Part shown: positions 1 to 8,493 of the stretch, one piece after another
How the letters are laid out: every line of letters starts with the position of its first letter
How positions within the stretch are numbered: position 1 is the first letter of the stretch
From: Pediococcus pentosaceus
GTDB lineage: Bacteria; Bacillota; Bacilli; Lactobacillales; Lactobacillaceae
NCBI RefSeq assembly: GCF_001437285.1
Contig: NZ_JQBF01000007.1
Coordinates: forward strand, 2,111 to 66,110
Reading direction: 5' to 3'
DNA length: 64,000 nucleotides
The notes under the pieces: generated by a model
What the model was told of the DNA's origin: nothing
Databases searched by the model: none
Seen by the model: the letters and a program-made list of their open reading frames with translations, nothing else
Translations under genes and position numbers: made by a program

Positions 1-7
1 GAATATT

Positions 8-1801
8 TTAACTGCCAAGTTCATAAGTAAAGTTGATTAATCGACTGCCATAACTTGGATGGTGGTTAAGTTGTTTAACCGTTTTTTGTAGAAGTTCAAG
101 TTTATCGGTGATAATGCCATCGACTCCCATAAAGTTCAATCTGGCCATTGCATCGTCACTATTGACGGTCCAAGCATAAACTTTTCGACCAGTTAGTTCG
201 GCAGTTAGTAAAAATGAGTTATTTAAAGTTGAATATTCCATCGTGTAAAAATCGGCGCTAGACTGTGGAACTCCAATAAAATTGAAAGGCAGAATATAGC
301 CCACGGTTAATTTTGGATTAAGTTCTTTAAGTTTTTCAACGGCATCATAATCTAGGCTATGGACTTGATCATGATTTTTTAGAATTCTTTGTCCGTATTT
401 AGCATTGAAACGCTCAACCACTTTTGGATCATCGTATTTAGTAGTTTTAAATTCAATTAGTAGGGGTTGTTTAAGCTTTTCAGCAGCGTCCATGTAATCA
501 TCTAAGCTAGCTATCTTAGCTGAACTTCCATTTTCATGCGCAGTTAATTTGGTGAGTTGCTTTAAAGTCAGTTGATGCGGTGCTTTATCAACCCCGGTTA
601 AATTTTTAAGATTTTCATCATGCATTAATACAAATTGATGGTCCTTAGTTTCATGGATATCGATTTCGATGAAATCAGGATGTAATCGACTAGTATTCTT
701 AAGGGACTCAATGGTATTTTGCACCCCATTTTTAGCGTTAACCCCGCGATGAGAAATGGTAATGGGAGTGTCACTAAAAAATCCAGTTAGATACAACGAA
801 TTAAATCCAATGCCCCCGATAACAAGTAAACCAGCAATAATTCGAATCCAACGTTGGTTCCCGACGTTGTAGCTAAGTTCTTGAAGCTGGTCGCTTAATC
901 GATGAGTATGGGCAGTAAAGCGCTGATCTCCAGCCAGGTATTCAGTCATGATCATCAAAGAACCAGCACCCGCGGCAATGCTCGAAAGAAACATAAAAAA
1001 TTCAATCAAAATTAAGTTTACGGAAGCGGCGAGAAAGGCCACTCCGGTTGGTGTCATACGGTCGAAAAGGGTTTGTTCCCCTAGTACTAAAAGTTGCCCA
1101 GCAATTATTACAACAATGGTGGTAGCAAAGAGTAATACAAGTCGTAAAACAATTGGCTTAAAGTTAATCTTAGTTATTTGCCAACTCTGTTTTACCGCAG
1201 TATGGGCGTTCCGTTTACCCAAAATAATTAATGGTAGAACTAGGAATAAGCGAATTCCGAGGTAAAAAGTAACCACGTATAGCAAAATCATCACTAACAA
1301 AAGTGGACGATTTTCAGTTAAAAAATAATCAACTAGGAAACTAGGAATCCTAATTTTATTTAATAAAGGTGTCGAAAAACCTAATCCACCAAAAGGTAAG
1401 ATTAAAATGCAGTAGATTAGTAAGAACCAAACGGAACGAAAAAAGGTCTTACGGACACGTTGAACGGAAAGCCGTAAGAGTGAATCAATCGTTAACTTCT
1501 TTCCATAATTAATTTGCATGGTTCCTAAAAATAGAAATGTGACTTGCCAATAGATGGCCACAATTACTGCTAGAATTAAAAGAATTAAACCTAAATCTAA
1601 AACAGGATGCTGGCTAATAATTTCAATTAAATTGGTATTAGAGATGTAACGAACTCTTGCCAAACGTAGCATTATGCTTCCAATTAGTGTAAAAATTGGG
1701 ATTAAAATTCCGTATACAGCAACTGTAGAAGCAATAAAAAGCCAAATATAGCTAAAAATGTGTTTAAAAATATAACGATAAGTTTTCAGAGTGCTCGACA
1801 T
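8..1801 (-). CDS. Membrane-anchored glycerophosphodiester phosphodiesterase
   Basis: This 597-aa protein has two parts. About 340 N-terminal residues hold several hydrophobic membrane segments, resembling the GPDPase membrane domain of Firmicutes. The C-terminal part is a GDPD catalytic domain that opens at residue 349 with SHRG (His351), followed by the acidic metal ligands in EIDIHE and the second catalytic His in LMHDE. Family knowledge: it hydrolyses glycerophosphodiesters to glycerol-3-phosphate and an alcohol, possibly turning over lipid or teichoic-acid headgroups at the membrane. The ATG at 1801 is preceded by GGGGAGAATC, a good ribosome site. The gene is complete and lies downstream of a terminator, so it is probably monocistronic. 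The family call is secure; the physiological substrate is not known. Confidence 0.9.
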   Translation of the reverse strand: MSSTLKTYRYIFKHIFSYIWLFIASTVAVYGILIPIFTLIGSIMLRLARVRYISNTNLIEIISQHPVLDLGLILLILAVIVAIYWQVTFLFLGTMQINYGKKLTIDSLLRLSVQRVRKTFFRSVWFLLIYCILILPFGGLGFSTPLLNKIRIPSFLVDYFLTENRPLLLVMILLYVVTFYLGIRLFLVLPLIILGKRNAHTAVKQSWQITKINFKPIVLRLVLLFATTIVVIIAGQLLVLGEQTLFDRMTPTGVAFLAASVNLILIEFFMFLSSIAAGAGSLMIMTEYLAGDQRFTAHTHRLSDQLQELSYNVGNQRWIRIIAGLLVIGGIGFNSLYLTGFFSDTPITISHRGVNAKNGVQNTIESLKNTSRLHPDFIEIDIHETKDHQFVLMHDENLKNLTGVDKAPHQLTLKQLTKLTAHENGSSAKIASLDDYMDAAEKLKQPLLIEFKTTKYDDPKVVERFNAKYGQRILKNHDQVHSLDYDAVEKLKELNPKLTVGYILPFNFIGVPQSSADFYTMEYSTLNNSFLLTAELTGRKVYAWTVNSDDAMARLNFMGVDGIITDKLELLQKTVKQLNHHPSYGSRLINFTYELGS

Positions 1802-1841
1802 GATTCTCCCCTAAGTAATTTTTTGTGTGAATTTGTCCAAA

Positions 1842-1922
1842 ATAAAAGGAGCTACAACAAAGTCTAATCTAAATCGGATCAAGGTTAAAACTTAGATTAA
1901 ACGTCTTTGTCGCAACTCCTAA
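1842..1922 (-). terminator. Long imperfect hairpin terminator
   Basis: Read on the minus strand, GGAGTTGCGACAAAG near the stop of the 77-aa gene pairs imperfectly with CTTTGTTGTAGCTCC, and the hairpin is followed by TTTTATTTT. It separates the cvpA-like pair from the phosphodiesterase gene. Confidence 0.7.
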
Positions 1923-1925
1923 CAG

Positions 1926-2159
1926 TTATTTTTCAGTTGTGGTAAAAGCTTTAGTCTCAGTATTGTAAACATGAACATAGATATGATCACCATATTCTTC
2001 AAAGAAGGTGTTTTCGTCGTTGGCACTGGGATAAAAGAAACTTTCATTACCATTAATATCAACTTTAATTCCGGGCATTGGTGCTTCCACAGTCTCTAAA
2101 CGGGTTGTTGTGGTTGATAGGTAGGCTGCGATATATTTCTTGATTAATTGAAGTTCCAT
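1926..2159 (-). CDS. Hypothetical 77-aa protein downstream of cvpA
   Basis: I do not recognise this small soluble protein. It has an N-terminal amphipathic stretch (MELQLIKKYIAAYL), then a Thr-rich turn and an acidic, Tyr/Phe-rich C-terminal half with no cysteine and no membrane segment. The start has GGAGGAACT just upstream. It begins 12 bp after the cvpA-like gene on the same strand, so the two are almost certainly co-transcribed, and the pair ends at the hairpin at 1842-1922. The short gap, good ribosome site and terminator support a real gene. No function is inferred. Confidence 0.7.
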   Translation of the reverse strand: MELQLIKKYIAAYLSTTTTRLETVEAPMPGIKVDINGNESFFYPSANDENTFFEEYGDHIYVHVYNTETKAFTTTEK

Positions 2160-2171
2160 AGTTCCTCCTGA

Positions 2172-2699
2172 TTATAGTACGTTTTTAGTTTGTTCGGTAT
2201 GAATAATGTAGTTATTGATCAGTTCTGATGAAACAGCGGGAGTTTTCGACAAAATGGTCTGAGCTACTACTGATTGGGAGAGCTGCTCTTGATAAAAATC
2301 ATTGGGAATAAATTGGCTGATGCTGAGAATGACAAAGGAAATTCCATAAGTAATTACTAAACCAACCACCGCACCAGCTAGGCTATTTACTTGATGGATA
2401 ACTGGTAGCCAAGTAACCATTTGCGATAAACGCCCTACTAAACGAATAATGATCCAGCCGATGGACATTAGTAGAATAAAGGCGACGGAATGCATGACTG
2501 TTAAATTAGTAACTTGGTTACTAGTCCAGCCTCCGAAAGTAGTAGTTAGGAAAGCAGCAAAGTCATTGGTAAAAACTTTAGCAAAAATAAAAACAACGAT
2601 ATAACCCAGTGAATACAATAATTCCAGGATGAGCCCTCGGCGCCAGCCGCGAGCAATCGCCATAATTAAAATTAAAATTATTATTAAAGATAGTAGCAT
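2172..2699 (-). CDS. CvpA-family membrane protein
   Basis: The 175-aa protein has four hydrophobic segments and the typical CvpA start: a hydrophobic helix followed by ARGWRRGLILELL. Length and layout match the CvpA/colicin V production family, small inner-membrane proteins linked in other bacteria to membrane homeostasis or toxin sensitivity. The name does not imply bacteriocin export here. It is the first gene of a two-gene minus-strand operon with the 77-aa protein. AGGAGCTC precedes the ATG at 2699. Upstream, at 2741-2772, GATTCTC pairs with GAGAATC, which could be a leader hairpin or operator. Confidence 0.8.
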   Translation of the reverse strand: MLLSLIIILILIMAIARGWRRGLILELLYSLGYIVVFIFAKVFTNDFAAFLTTTFGGWTSNQVTNLTVMHSVAFILLMSIGWIIIRLVGRLSQMVTWLPVIHQVNSLAGAVVGLVITYGISFVILSISQFIPNDFYQEQLSQSVVAQTILSKTPAVSSELINNYIIHTEQTKNVL

Positions 2700-2894
2700 T
2701 AAGAGCTCCTTTACTTAATTAGTAGTTGAGTCTGTGAACAGATTCTCCCGTATATCAATGGACGAGAGAATCCTAAGTATCTAAACACTATAGATGAAAA
2801 ATCACTTGTTTTCAAGATTGTTGTACTTCATTTAACTTCAATTTAACCTAAATATAGCCAGTTTAAACGGGATTTATAAAAGATTTAAAAGAAC

Positions 2895-2957
2895 TTTACA
2901 ATTCCGGATGAAAAGAAGTAGAATTAGTTGTCAGTTTAAAATGATTCTAAATTAGAA
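2895..2957 (+). promoter_or_regulatory. Promoter and 6-1-6 palindrome before the VIT genes
   Basis: TTTACA (2895-2900) and TAGAAT (2919-2924) are 18 bp apart and could form a sigma-A promoter. The perfect palindrome TTCTAAATTAGAA at 2945-2957 lies just after the expected transcription start and before the ribosome site AAGGGGATAG. Its inverted-repeat geometry resembles operators of Fur-family metal or peroxide regulators, but the sequence is not a canonical Fur, Zur or PerR box. Regulator identity is inference. Confidence 0.4.
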
Positions 2958-2972
2958 CAAGGGGATAGTAAG

Positions 2973-3662
2973 ATGGATAAGAAACAAAAAGCTGGAACAC
3001 TCGCACAAAAAATCAATATCATCCGAGCTAGCGTAATGGGCGCAAATGACGGTATTTTATCTGTTGCAGGAATTGTTTTAGGTGTAGCAGGAGCCACCAC
3101 TAATAGTTTTGCCATATTTATATCTGGAATTTCGGGGATGTTAGCTGGAACGGTTTCGATGGCCATGGGCGAATATGTATCGGTTAACTCCCAAAAAGAT
3201 TCCCAAGAAAATGCGGTCAATGTTCAGCGTCAAGCTTTAAAAGATGACTATCAAAAAGAATTGGATTTTGTTGCTGAAAAATATGCGAATGACGGGATTC
3301 CAACAGACCTAGCCCAGAAGGCTGCGTCCGAAATGATGGAAAAGGATGCTCTTTTGACTACGGTCCGTGAGCGATATGGTTTTGATATGAATAACTTTAC
3401 CAGTCCTTATATGGCGGCCATTTCCTCCATGATTTCATTTTCATTGGGATCCTTGTTGCCCTTGTTCACCATCACTTTCGCTAAACATAGTATTCGTGTG
3501 CCTTTAACCGTTGTTTCGGTTGCGATTGCCTTGGCAGTTACTGGTTATGCAGCGGCAGTCATTGGTAAAGCGGTTCGTAGACGAGCGGTTTTACGAAACG
3601 TCTTGGCAGGTTTAATTACAATGGCGATGACATACTTAATCGGTTCGCTATTTGCTAGATAA
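2973..3662 (+). CDS. VIT1/CCC1-family metal transporter, copy 1
   Basis: The 229-aa membrane protein carries the hallmark GANDGILSVAGIVLG near residue 24, a second helix with SGMLAGTVSMAMGEYVSV, a central cytosolic acidic/helical segment, and C-terminal membrane helices. Characterised eukaryotic members of the VIT/CCC1 family move Fe2+ or Mn2+ out of the cytosol into a vacuole; bacterial members are presumed exporters. It is followed 14 bp later by a paralogue, so the products may act together, possibly as a heterodimer (inference). AAGGGGATAG precedes the ATG. The nearby palindrome and the downstream Nramp transporter suggest a metal-homeostasis cluster. Confidence 0.88.
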   Translation: MDKKQKAGTLAQKINIIRASVMGANDGILSVAGIVLGVAGATTNSFAIFISGISGMLAGTVSMAMGEYVSVNSQKDSQENAVNVQRQALKDDYQKELDFVAEKYANDGIPTDLAQKAASEMMEKDALLTTVRERYGFDMNNFTSPYMAAISSMISFSLGSLLPLFTITFAKHSIRVPLTVVSVAIALAVTGYAAAVIGKAVRRRAVLRNVLAGLITMAMTYLIGSLFAR

Positions 3663-3676
3663 GGGGGAAAATAAGC

Positions 3677-4357
3677 ATGAAGAAGAAAAAAGAAATCAGT
3701 TTAGACAATAAATTAAACATGCTACGGGCCGGAGTGCTAGGTGCTAATGATGGAATTCTAACGGTGGTCGGTGTTCTTTTTAGTGTAATTGCAGCAACGA
3801 CTAATCCATTTATTATTTTCATTGCTGGATTATCGGATCTTTTGTCCTGTGCTTTTTCCATGTCAGCCGGCGAATATGCTTCAGTTAGTTCACAACGTGA
3901 TACTGAAAAAGCGGTAGTGGGTGAAGAAAAATTACGTTTGCAAACTGATCCCCAAGCTGAACAAGAATTAATCGCACGTTTTTATGTCGATAAGGGTGTT
4001 AGTGAACAAACAGCTCATGAAATTTCACAAGCTTTGATGCAAGAAAAACCACTAAAAACCGCGGTTAGTGTACGCTACGATATGGATATTGAAGATTACT
4101 TGAATCCTTGGAGTGCAGCTGTTTCATCATTGATTTCAGCAGCTTTAGGGGGCTTCTTCCCGTTAGTAGCGATGTCGATGGCACCAACTTCTTTTAAAAT
4201 GCAAGCGACGATTATAGCGACCGTCTTTTCCGTAGCGCTAACTGGTTTTTTGAGCGCCAAATTGGGAAATGGGATGGCAAAAAAAGCTATTATTCGAAAC
4301 GTGATTGTGGGAATTATCACAATGTTTATCCATTACTACATTGGAAAATTATTTTAA
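3677..4357 (+). CDS. VIT1/CCC1-family metal transporter, copy 2
   Basis: This 226-aa paralogue of the preceding gene has the same plan: GANDGILTVVGVLF near the N terminus, then SDLLSCAFSMSAGEYASV, a Gln/Glu-rich cytosolic middle and three C-terminal helices. The ribosome site AAGGGGGAAAATA starts in the stop codon of copy 1, so the pair is an operon. Sequence divergence between the two is substantial, which argues for an old duplication kept for function rather than a recent repeat. Metal specificity (Fe2+, Mn2+ or another) cannot be read from sequence. Confidence 0.88.
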   Translation: MKKKKEISLDNKLNMLRAGVLGANDGILTVVGVLFSVIAATTNPFIIFIAGLSDLLSCAFSMSAGEYASVSSQRDTEKAVVGEEKLRLQTDPQAEQELIARFYVDKGVSEQTAHEISQALMQEKPLKTAVSVRYDMDIEDYLNPWSAAVSSLISAALGGFFPLVAMSMAPTSFKMQATIIATVFSVALTGFLSAKLGNGMAKKAIIRNVIVGIITMFIHYYIGKLF

Positions 4358-4454
4358 AATTTTTAAGAAATCGTTTTCGAGCTTCATCTATCAAGCTTTT
4401 CTTAATCATTGAAGCCACAAATGCCTGTCTAACGGCAACAAAAAGAGTTTGCGC

Positions 4455-4476
4455 ATCGTGAACAATATGTTACGAT
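4455..4476. promoter_or_regulatory. Imperfect palindrome upstream of mntH
   Basis: The arms ATCGTGAACA and ATGTTACGAT form an imperfect inverted repeat ending 36 bp before the mntH start. Its place fits an operator for a manganese-responsive repressor of the MntR type, but it does not match a consensus I can quote. A direct role is inference. Confidence 0.3.
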
Positions 4477-4512
4477 AGCCGTGGTTCAAGATTGAGGAAA
4501 GGAATGATTTTG

Positions 4513-6105
4513 ATGAGTAATGAGATCAAGAACCCAAAGAAACGTCGCAAATTAGTGGAATACGCTAATGGACGATCATTGGAAGAAATAAATGGGACAG
4601 TTAAGGTGCCTAAGAATATTGGTTTTTGGAAGGCACTGTTTATGTATTCGGGTCCGGGAGCATTAGTTGCTGTTGGTTATATGGACCCTGGTAATTGGTC
4701 AACATCAATCACTGGGGGTCAAAACTTCCAGTACATGCTAATGTCGATTATCTTGATTTCGAGTTTAATCGCGATGTTGTTACAATATATGGCGGCTAAA
4801 CTGGGAATTGTGAGTCAAATGGACTTAGCGCAGGCAATTCGCGCTAGAACAAGTAAGTCATTGGGAATTGTATTATGGATTTTAACGGAATTGGCAATTA
4901 TGGCGACTGATATCGCTGAAGTAATTGGTGCTGCAATTGCGCTGTATTTGTTGTTCCATATTCCGCTAGCCATTGCGGTTTTCATTACCGTTTTGGATGT
5001 ACTGCTATTACTGTTATTGACTAAGATTGGTTTTAGAAAAATTGAAGCCATTGTGGTGTGTTTAATCATGGTTATTTTAGTGGTTTTCGTCTACCAAGTT
5101 GCTTTATCAAATCCAAATTGGGGTGCGGTATTTAGCGGCTTAGTACCAACTACTAAAGCATTTGAAACTTCACCAACAATTGGCGGAATGACTCCTTTAA
5201 GTGGGTCACTAGGAATTATTGGTGCGACAGTTATGCCTCATAACTTGTACTTGCACTCAGCGGTTTCACAAACGCGTGAAATTGATCATAACGATGAAGA
5301 AGACGTAGCAAGAACGCTACGTTTCTCAACTTGGGATTCAAATATTCAGCTATCATTCGCATTTATCGTTAATTCACTTCTATTGGTGATGGGAGTTGCC
5401 GTATTTAAGTCCGGCGCTGTCCAAGATCCATCATTCTTTGGTCTATTCCATGCGTTGAATGATACTTCAACTTTGAGTAACGGAATTTTGATTGGAGTTG
5501 CCAAAACTGGGGTACTTTCAACATTATTTGCGGTAGCTTTGTTGGCTTCTGGTCAAAATTCAACCATCACGGGAACGTTAACCGGCCAGGTTATCATGGA
5601 AGGATTCATTCACATGCGAATGCCACTTTGGGCACGGCGTTTGATTACCCGTTTGATTTCAGTTGTACCAGTTTTGATTTGTGTCATGATTACCAGCGGT
5701 AAAGGTGATCTTCAAGAACACGAAGCCCTAAATCAGTTGATGAATAACTCTCAAGTATTTTTGGCTTTTGCATTACCATTCTCAATGATTCCATTGTTGA
5801 TGATGACTGATAGTCGCGTTGAAATGGGTGATCGATTTAAGAATAGTTGGGCGGTCAAAATTTTAGGTTGGATTTCGGTTATTTTCCTAACCTACCTCAA
5901 TATGACTGGTTTACCAAATTCAATTACGGCCTTCTTTGGAGCTAATCCAAGTGCTGGTGAAGTAGAGCTGGCGCACATAATTGCCTATATGCTAGTGGCA
6001 GTAGTTCTAGCACTCCTAGCTTGGACAGTCTTTGAACTCCATAAAGGTAACCAACGTTACGAATTGGAAATGCAAAGTAAAGCAGAAGCTAAGGAGGAAG
6101 CATAA
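4513..6105 (+). CDS. mntH: Nramp-family Mn2+/H+ symporter MntH
   Basis: This protein has about eleven membrane helices and the signature Nramp metal-binding elements: MDPGNWSTS in helix 1 (the D-P-G-N motif) and ATVMPHNLYLHS in helix 6 (the M-P-H-N motif). It imports Mn2+ with protons, which matters in lactic acid bacteria that use Mn2+ against oxidative stress. An open TTG frame extends to 4492, but GAGGAAAGGA sits at 4494-4503, so the ATG at 4513 has the best spacing and gives about 530 residues. The stop overlaps the ATG of the universal-stress gene (TAATG), so translation is coupled. With the VIT pair upstream, the region holds a probable importer and probable exporters. Confidence 0.93.
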   Translation: MSNEIKNPKKRRKLVEYANGRSLEEINGTVKVPKNIGFWKALFMYSGPGALVAVGYMDPGNWSTSITGGQNFQYMLMSIILISSLIAMLLQYMAAKLGIVSQMDLAQAIRARTSKSLGIVLWILTELAIMATDIAEVIGAAIALYLLFHIPLAIAVFITVLDVLLLLLLTKIGFRKIEAIVVCLIMVILVVFVYQVALSNPNWGAVFSGLVPTTKAFETSPTIGGMTPLSGSLGIIGATVMPHNLYLHSAVSQTREIDHNDEEDVARTLRFSTWDSNIQLSFAFIVNSLLLVMGVAVFKSGAVQDPSFFGLFHALNDTSTLSNGILIGVAKTGVLSTLFAVALLASGQNSTITGTLTGQVIMEGFIHMRMPLWARRLITRLISVVPVLICVMITSGKGDLQEHEALNQLMNNSQVFLAFALPFSMIPLLMMTDSRVEMGDRFKNSWAVKILGWISVIFLTYLNMTGLPNSITAFFGANPSAGEVELAHIIAYMLVAVVLALLAWTVFELHKGNQRYELEMQSKAEAKEEA

Positions 6106-6536
6106 TGACCTTTGATGTTAAGAGAATATTAGTTGGTGTAGATGATTCGGAAGATGCCGTTTTAGTCTTTGATTATGCAATTAATCTGGCTAAAAAATCG
6201 GGTTCTGAATTGGTAATCGTATCAGTTTTGGAAAGTGACGAAATGAATGTTTTTCAAGCGCTAGATAAGGACTTTATTCATGGAGAACGGGCCGAACTTG
6301 AACAACATATCTTAAAATATCAGAAAAAGGCTCAGGATGCGGGAGTCCAAAATGTAAAGTGCGTCGTTACGGAAGGCGATCCGGGCGAGACCATTGTGGA
6401 AGAAGTTATTCCAGCTGTCCAACCCGATTTGTTAGTGGTTGGCGCAGAGTCTAAAAAAGGGTTAGCACGACATTTTGGTAGCCAAGCAGCCTACATGGCG
6501 AAGTATGCTCCCATCACGGTAACTGTGGTTCGATAA
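6105..6536 (+). CDS. Universal stress protein, UspA family
   Basis: The 143-aa protein has the UspA fold markers: an N-terminal ILVGVDDSEDA strand and Asp, a central LVIVSVLE strand, and a C-terminal VVGAESKKGLARHFGSQA stretch corresponding to the G-2x-G-9x-G ATP-binding type. Members bind ATP or cAMP and modulate stress tolerance or partner proteins. It starts in the mntH stop codon, and this fusion-like coupling suggests a regulatory partner for the transporter; that is inference. A strong terminator follows directly, closing the mntH operon. Confidence 0.88.
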   Translation: MTFDVKRILVGVDDSEDAVLVFDYAINLAKKSGSELVIVSVLESDEMNVFQALDKDFIHGERAELEQHILKYQKKAQDAGVQNVKCVVTEGDPGETIVEEVIPAVQPDLLVVGAESKKGLARHFGSQAAYMAKYAPITVTVVR

Positions 6537-6540
6537 TATA

Positions 6541-6583
6541 AAAAATGGATCAACGCTTTGATTGCGTTGGTCCATTTTATTTT
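6541..6583 (+). terminator. Rho-independent terminator of mntH-usp
   Basis: AAAATGGATCAACGC and GCGTTGGTCCATTTT form a long stem with a TTTGATT loop, followed by ATTTTG. The A-rich 5' side also lets it work for the convergent lipid-kinase gene. Confidence 0.85.
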
Positions 6584-6591
6584 GAGTTAAA

Positions 6592-7482
6592 TTATTTAGG
6601 TACCATAACTTGAACGAAGCCTTGCTCTACGCCCAGTTTGATGGGGAGTTGGTCACTAGGATCACCATCAATTCGAGTTTCAACCTTCAAGTGTGAATCA
6701 GCGGCAGAAATTTCAACTTCCTGAGCGGTAAGTTGATCAACATCTTTGATATCTCGAAAACGTCCAGTTAGGAAATAACTTAGGTAGCCTAAAAGACGCA
6801 TGAATGAAAAATGTTTCAGGATAACCAAGTGAATTTTACCATCTGCTGGAGATGCAGATGTATCAAAATTAGTAAAACCACCCACTGAGTTGGTAGTGGT
6901 TGCTAATAGGAAGCGCGTGCGATAGACATGGTCGCCATCCGCAGTCCTAACTTTAATCTGGTAAGATTTCTTAGCAATTAACTGGCGAATTCCTTTACTC
7001 AAATAAATTAAAGGTCCCCATTTTTTCTTTTCATCTTGTCCGACATGGCGGGCCATATCAGCAAGGGTTCCAAGTGTAAGGCTACTAATGATGGCACGGT
7101 CTTCAGTATGGGCCAAATCCACAGCGAGGGGATGACCATTAAGAATGGTATCAAAAGCGGCTTCTTCATCTTGAGGAATTTCGAGTGCTTTAGCAAAATT
7201 ATTGACGGTACCCCCAGGAATAATTCCCACTTTGACTGATTTTTTAGCTTTAAGAAAGGCCGAAAACACGGTATTAATGGAGCCGTCTCCGCCAATTGTA
7301 ATAACTGTATCCAGTTGATCAATATGATCGACTACGTAATCGAGCGCTTCTTGACGACTAGACGTGGCCTTTAAGGTGGTTGATCGCTTCAAGCGTTCAG
7401 CCGCTTGCTGAAAACGTTCAGCGATGGATTTATTATCATTTTTTCCAGCATCTTCATTATAAATAACGGTATATTTAGGCAT
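6592..7482 (-). CDS. DagK/YegS-family lipid kinase
   Basis: The 296-aa protein has the diacylglycerol kinase catalytic motif VITIGGDGSINTVFSAF and PGGTVNNFAKAL, in which the GGDG loop binds ATP, and the downstream C-terminal beta domain of the family (KIHLVILKHFS, ETRIDGDPSDQLP). Such soluble kinases phosphorylate diacylglycerol or related lipids. Its start overlaps the end of the LysR gene by 8 bp, so the two form an operon. A second member of the same family lies at 61346-62308. The exact lipid substrate is not predictable. Confidence 0.85.
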   Translation of the reverse strand: MPKYTVIYNEDAGKNDNKSIAERFQQAAERLKRSTTLKATSSRQEALDYVVDHIDQLDTVITIGGDGSINTVFSAFLKAKKSVKVGIIPGGTVNNFAKALEIPQDEEAAFDTILNGHPLAVDLAHTEDRAIISSLTLGTLADMARHVGQDEKKKWGPLIYLSKGIRQLIAKKSYQIKVRTADGDHVYRTRFLLATTTNSVGGFTNFDTSASPADGKIHLVILKHFSFMRLLGYLSYFLTGRFRDIKDVDQLTAQEVEISAADSHLKVETRIDGDPSDQLPIKLGVEQGFVQVMVPK

Positions 7483-8371
7483 CAGAGCCTCCTTGTTGAG
7501 CTAAATTTTTTTGTAAAGTATCTAAAAATAATCGATTTAAATTGGGTAAATTTCGATTTTTACTCCAAATGAGTGTGTTCGCTTCTGACATGTCAGGATT
7601 AAGCGGGCGGGCAACCAAACCGCTTGCTGGTGAAACATCCACAAGTTGATCATATAAAAGTGCAATTGCTGCTCCCGTTTTGACTAGTAAACTACCATTA
7701 AAAGCCAAATTGAAAGTTCCCACAAAATTAAGTTGATCATAAAGGGTGTTACTCCATTTTTGGAATAAACCGTGTTTGTAAGCCTGACGTGAAGTAATTA
7801 AAGGACGACCGACTAGATCAATTGGTCGGATTTCTTTCTGTTGGGCGAGCGGTTCATCTGCTCGCATGATGGCGCACCAATGATTTTTAGCTGGTAAAAC
7901 CAAAGTGTTGTAATTATTAAGGGGGCGATTTCCCATAATAATGCCAAATTCTAAAATGCCTGCATCGAGGTCAGCTAAGATGGGTTCCGCATCCGCACTC
8001 CGAAGATTAACACGAACGTCGGGGTATTGACGCATGATTTGCTGGGCTGCCTCCATGACTGGCATAATCCCCACACTTTCTCCTGCTCCAATGTCGAGCG
8101 TTCCACTAACTACATCTTGTTTTTGTAAGTTATAAGTAGTTTTATCAACTAAACCAATAATTTGTAGCGCCCGTTCTAGTAGGTAATGACCTTCCTGCGT
8201 AAGTTGAATATGGCGATGGGCACGAGTAAATAATTTAGTCCCTAATTCATCTTCTAAATCAGCAATTTGGCGTGATAAAGCCGGCTGGGACACGTTAAGT
8301 AAAGTGGCCGCTCGTGAAATGTTTTGTTCCTGAGCAATTACCACAAAATAGCGTAAGACACGAATATCCAT
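7475..8371 (-). CDS. LysR-family transcriptional regulator
   Basis: The 298-aa protein begins with a LysR helix-turn-helix (RYFVVIAQEQNISRAATLLNV, then QPALSRQIADLE) and has a periplasmic-binding-like effector domain from about residue 90. It is divergent from an acetyltransferase-SDR-aldo/keto reductase operon across 122 bp, the normal arrangement for a LysR activator acting on its neighbour. The TTTAATAAGTATTTAACATTATAG stretch in the intergenic region is AT-rich and may contain the operator and promoter; I see no unambiguous T-N11-A box. The effector is unknown. Confidence 0.87.
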   Translation of the reverse strand: MDIRVLRYFVVIAQEQNISRAATLLNVSQPALSRQIADLEDELGTKLFTRAHRHIQLTQEGHYLLERALQIIGLVDKTTYNLQKQDVVSGTLDIGAGESVGIMPVMEAAQQIMRQYPDVRVNLRSADAEPILADLDAGILEFGIIMGNRPLNNYNTLVLPAKNHWCAIMRADEPLAQQKEIRPIDLVGRPLITSRQAYKHGLFQKWSNTLYDQLNFVGTFNLAFNGSLLVKTGAAIALLYDQLVDVSPASGLVARPLNPDMSEANTLIWSKNRNLPNLNRLFLDTLQKNLAQQGGSDA

Positions 8372-8493
8372 AATATTTTCCTTTAATTCATAACTAAAAG
8401 TTATTGTTTTTGATGTTTAATAAGTATTTAACATTATAGTAACGATCCCGTAGACTAGAGTCAATCAATAAGGTTAGGAAGCGGGGTGAGTTA

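Noticed and set aside
948-1265. 105-codon plus-strand frame
   Set aside because: Antisense to the membrane domain of the phosphodiesterase, with no ribosome site.
1842-1922. T-box or other riboswitch at the long inverted repeat
   Set aside because: It lies after a stop codon on the minus strand and ends with a T run; I see no T-box motif or antiterminator.
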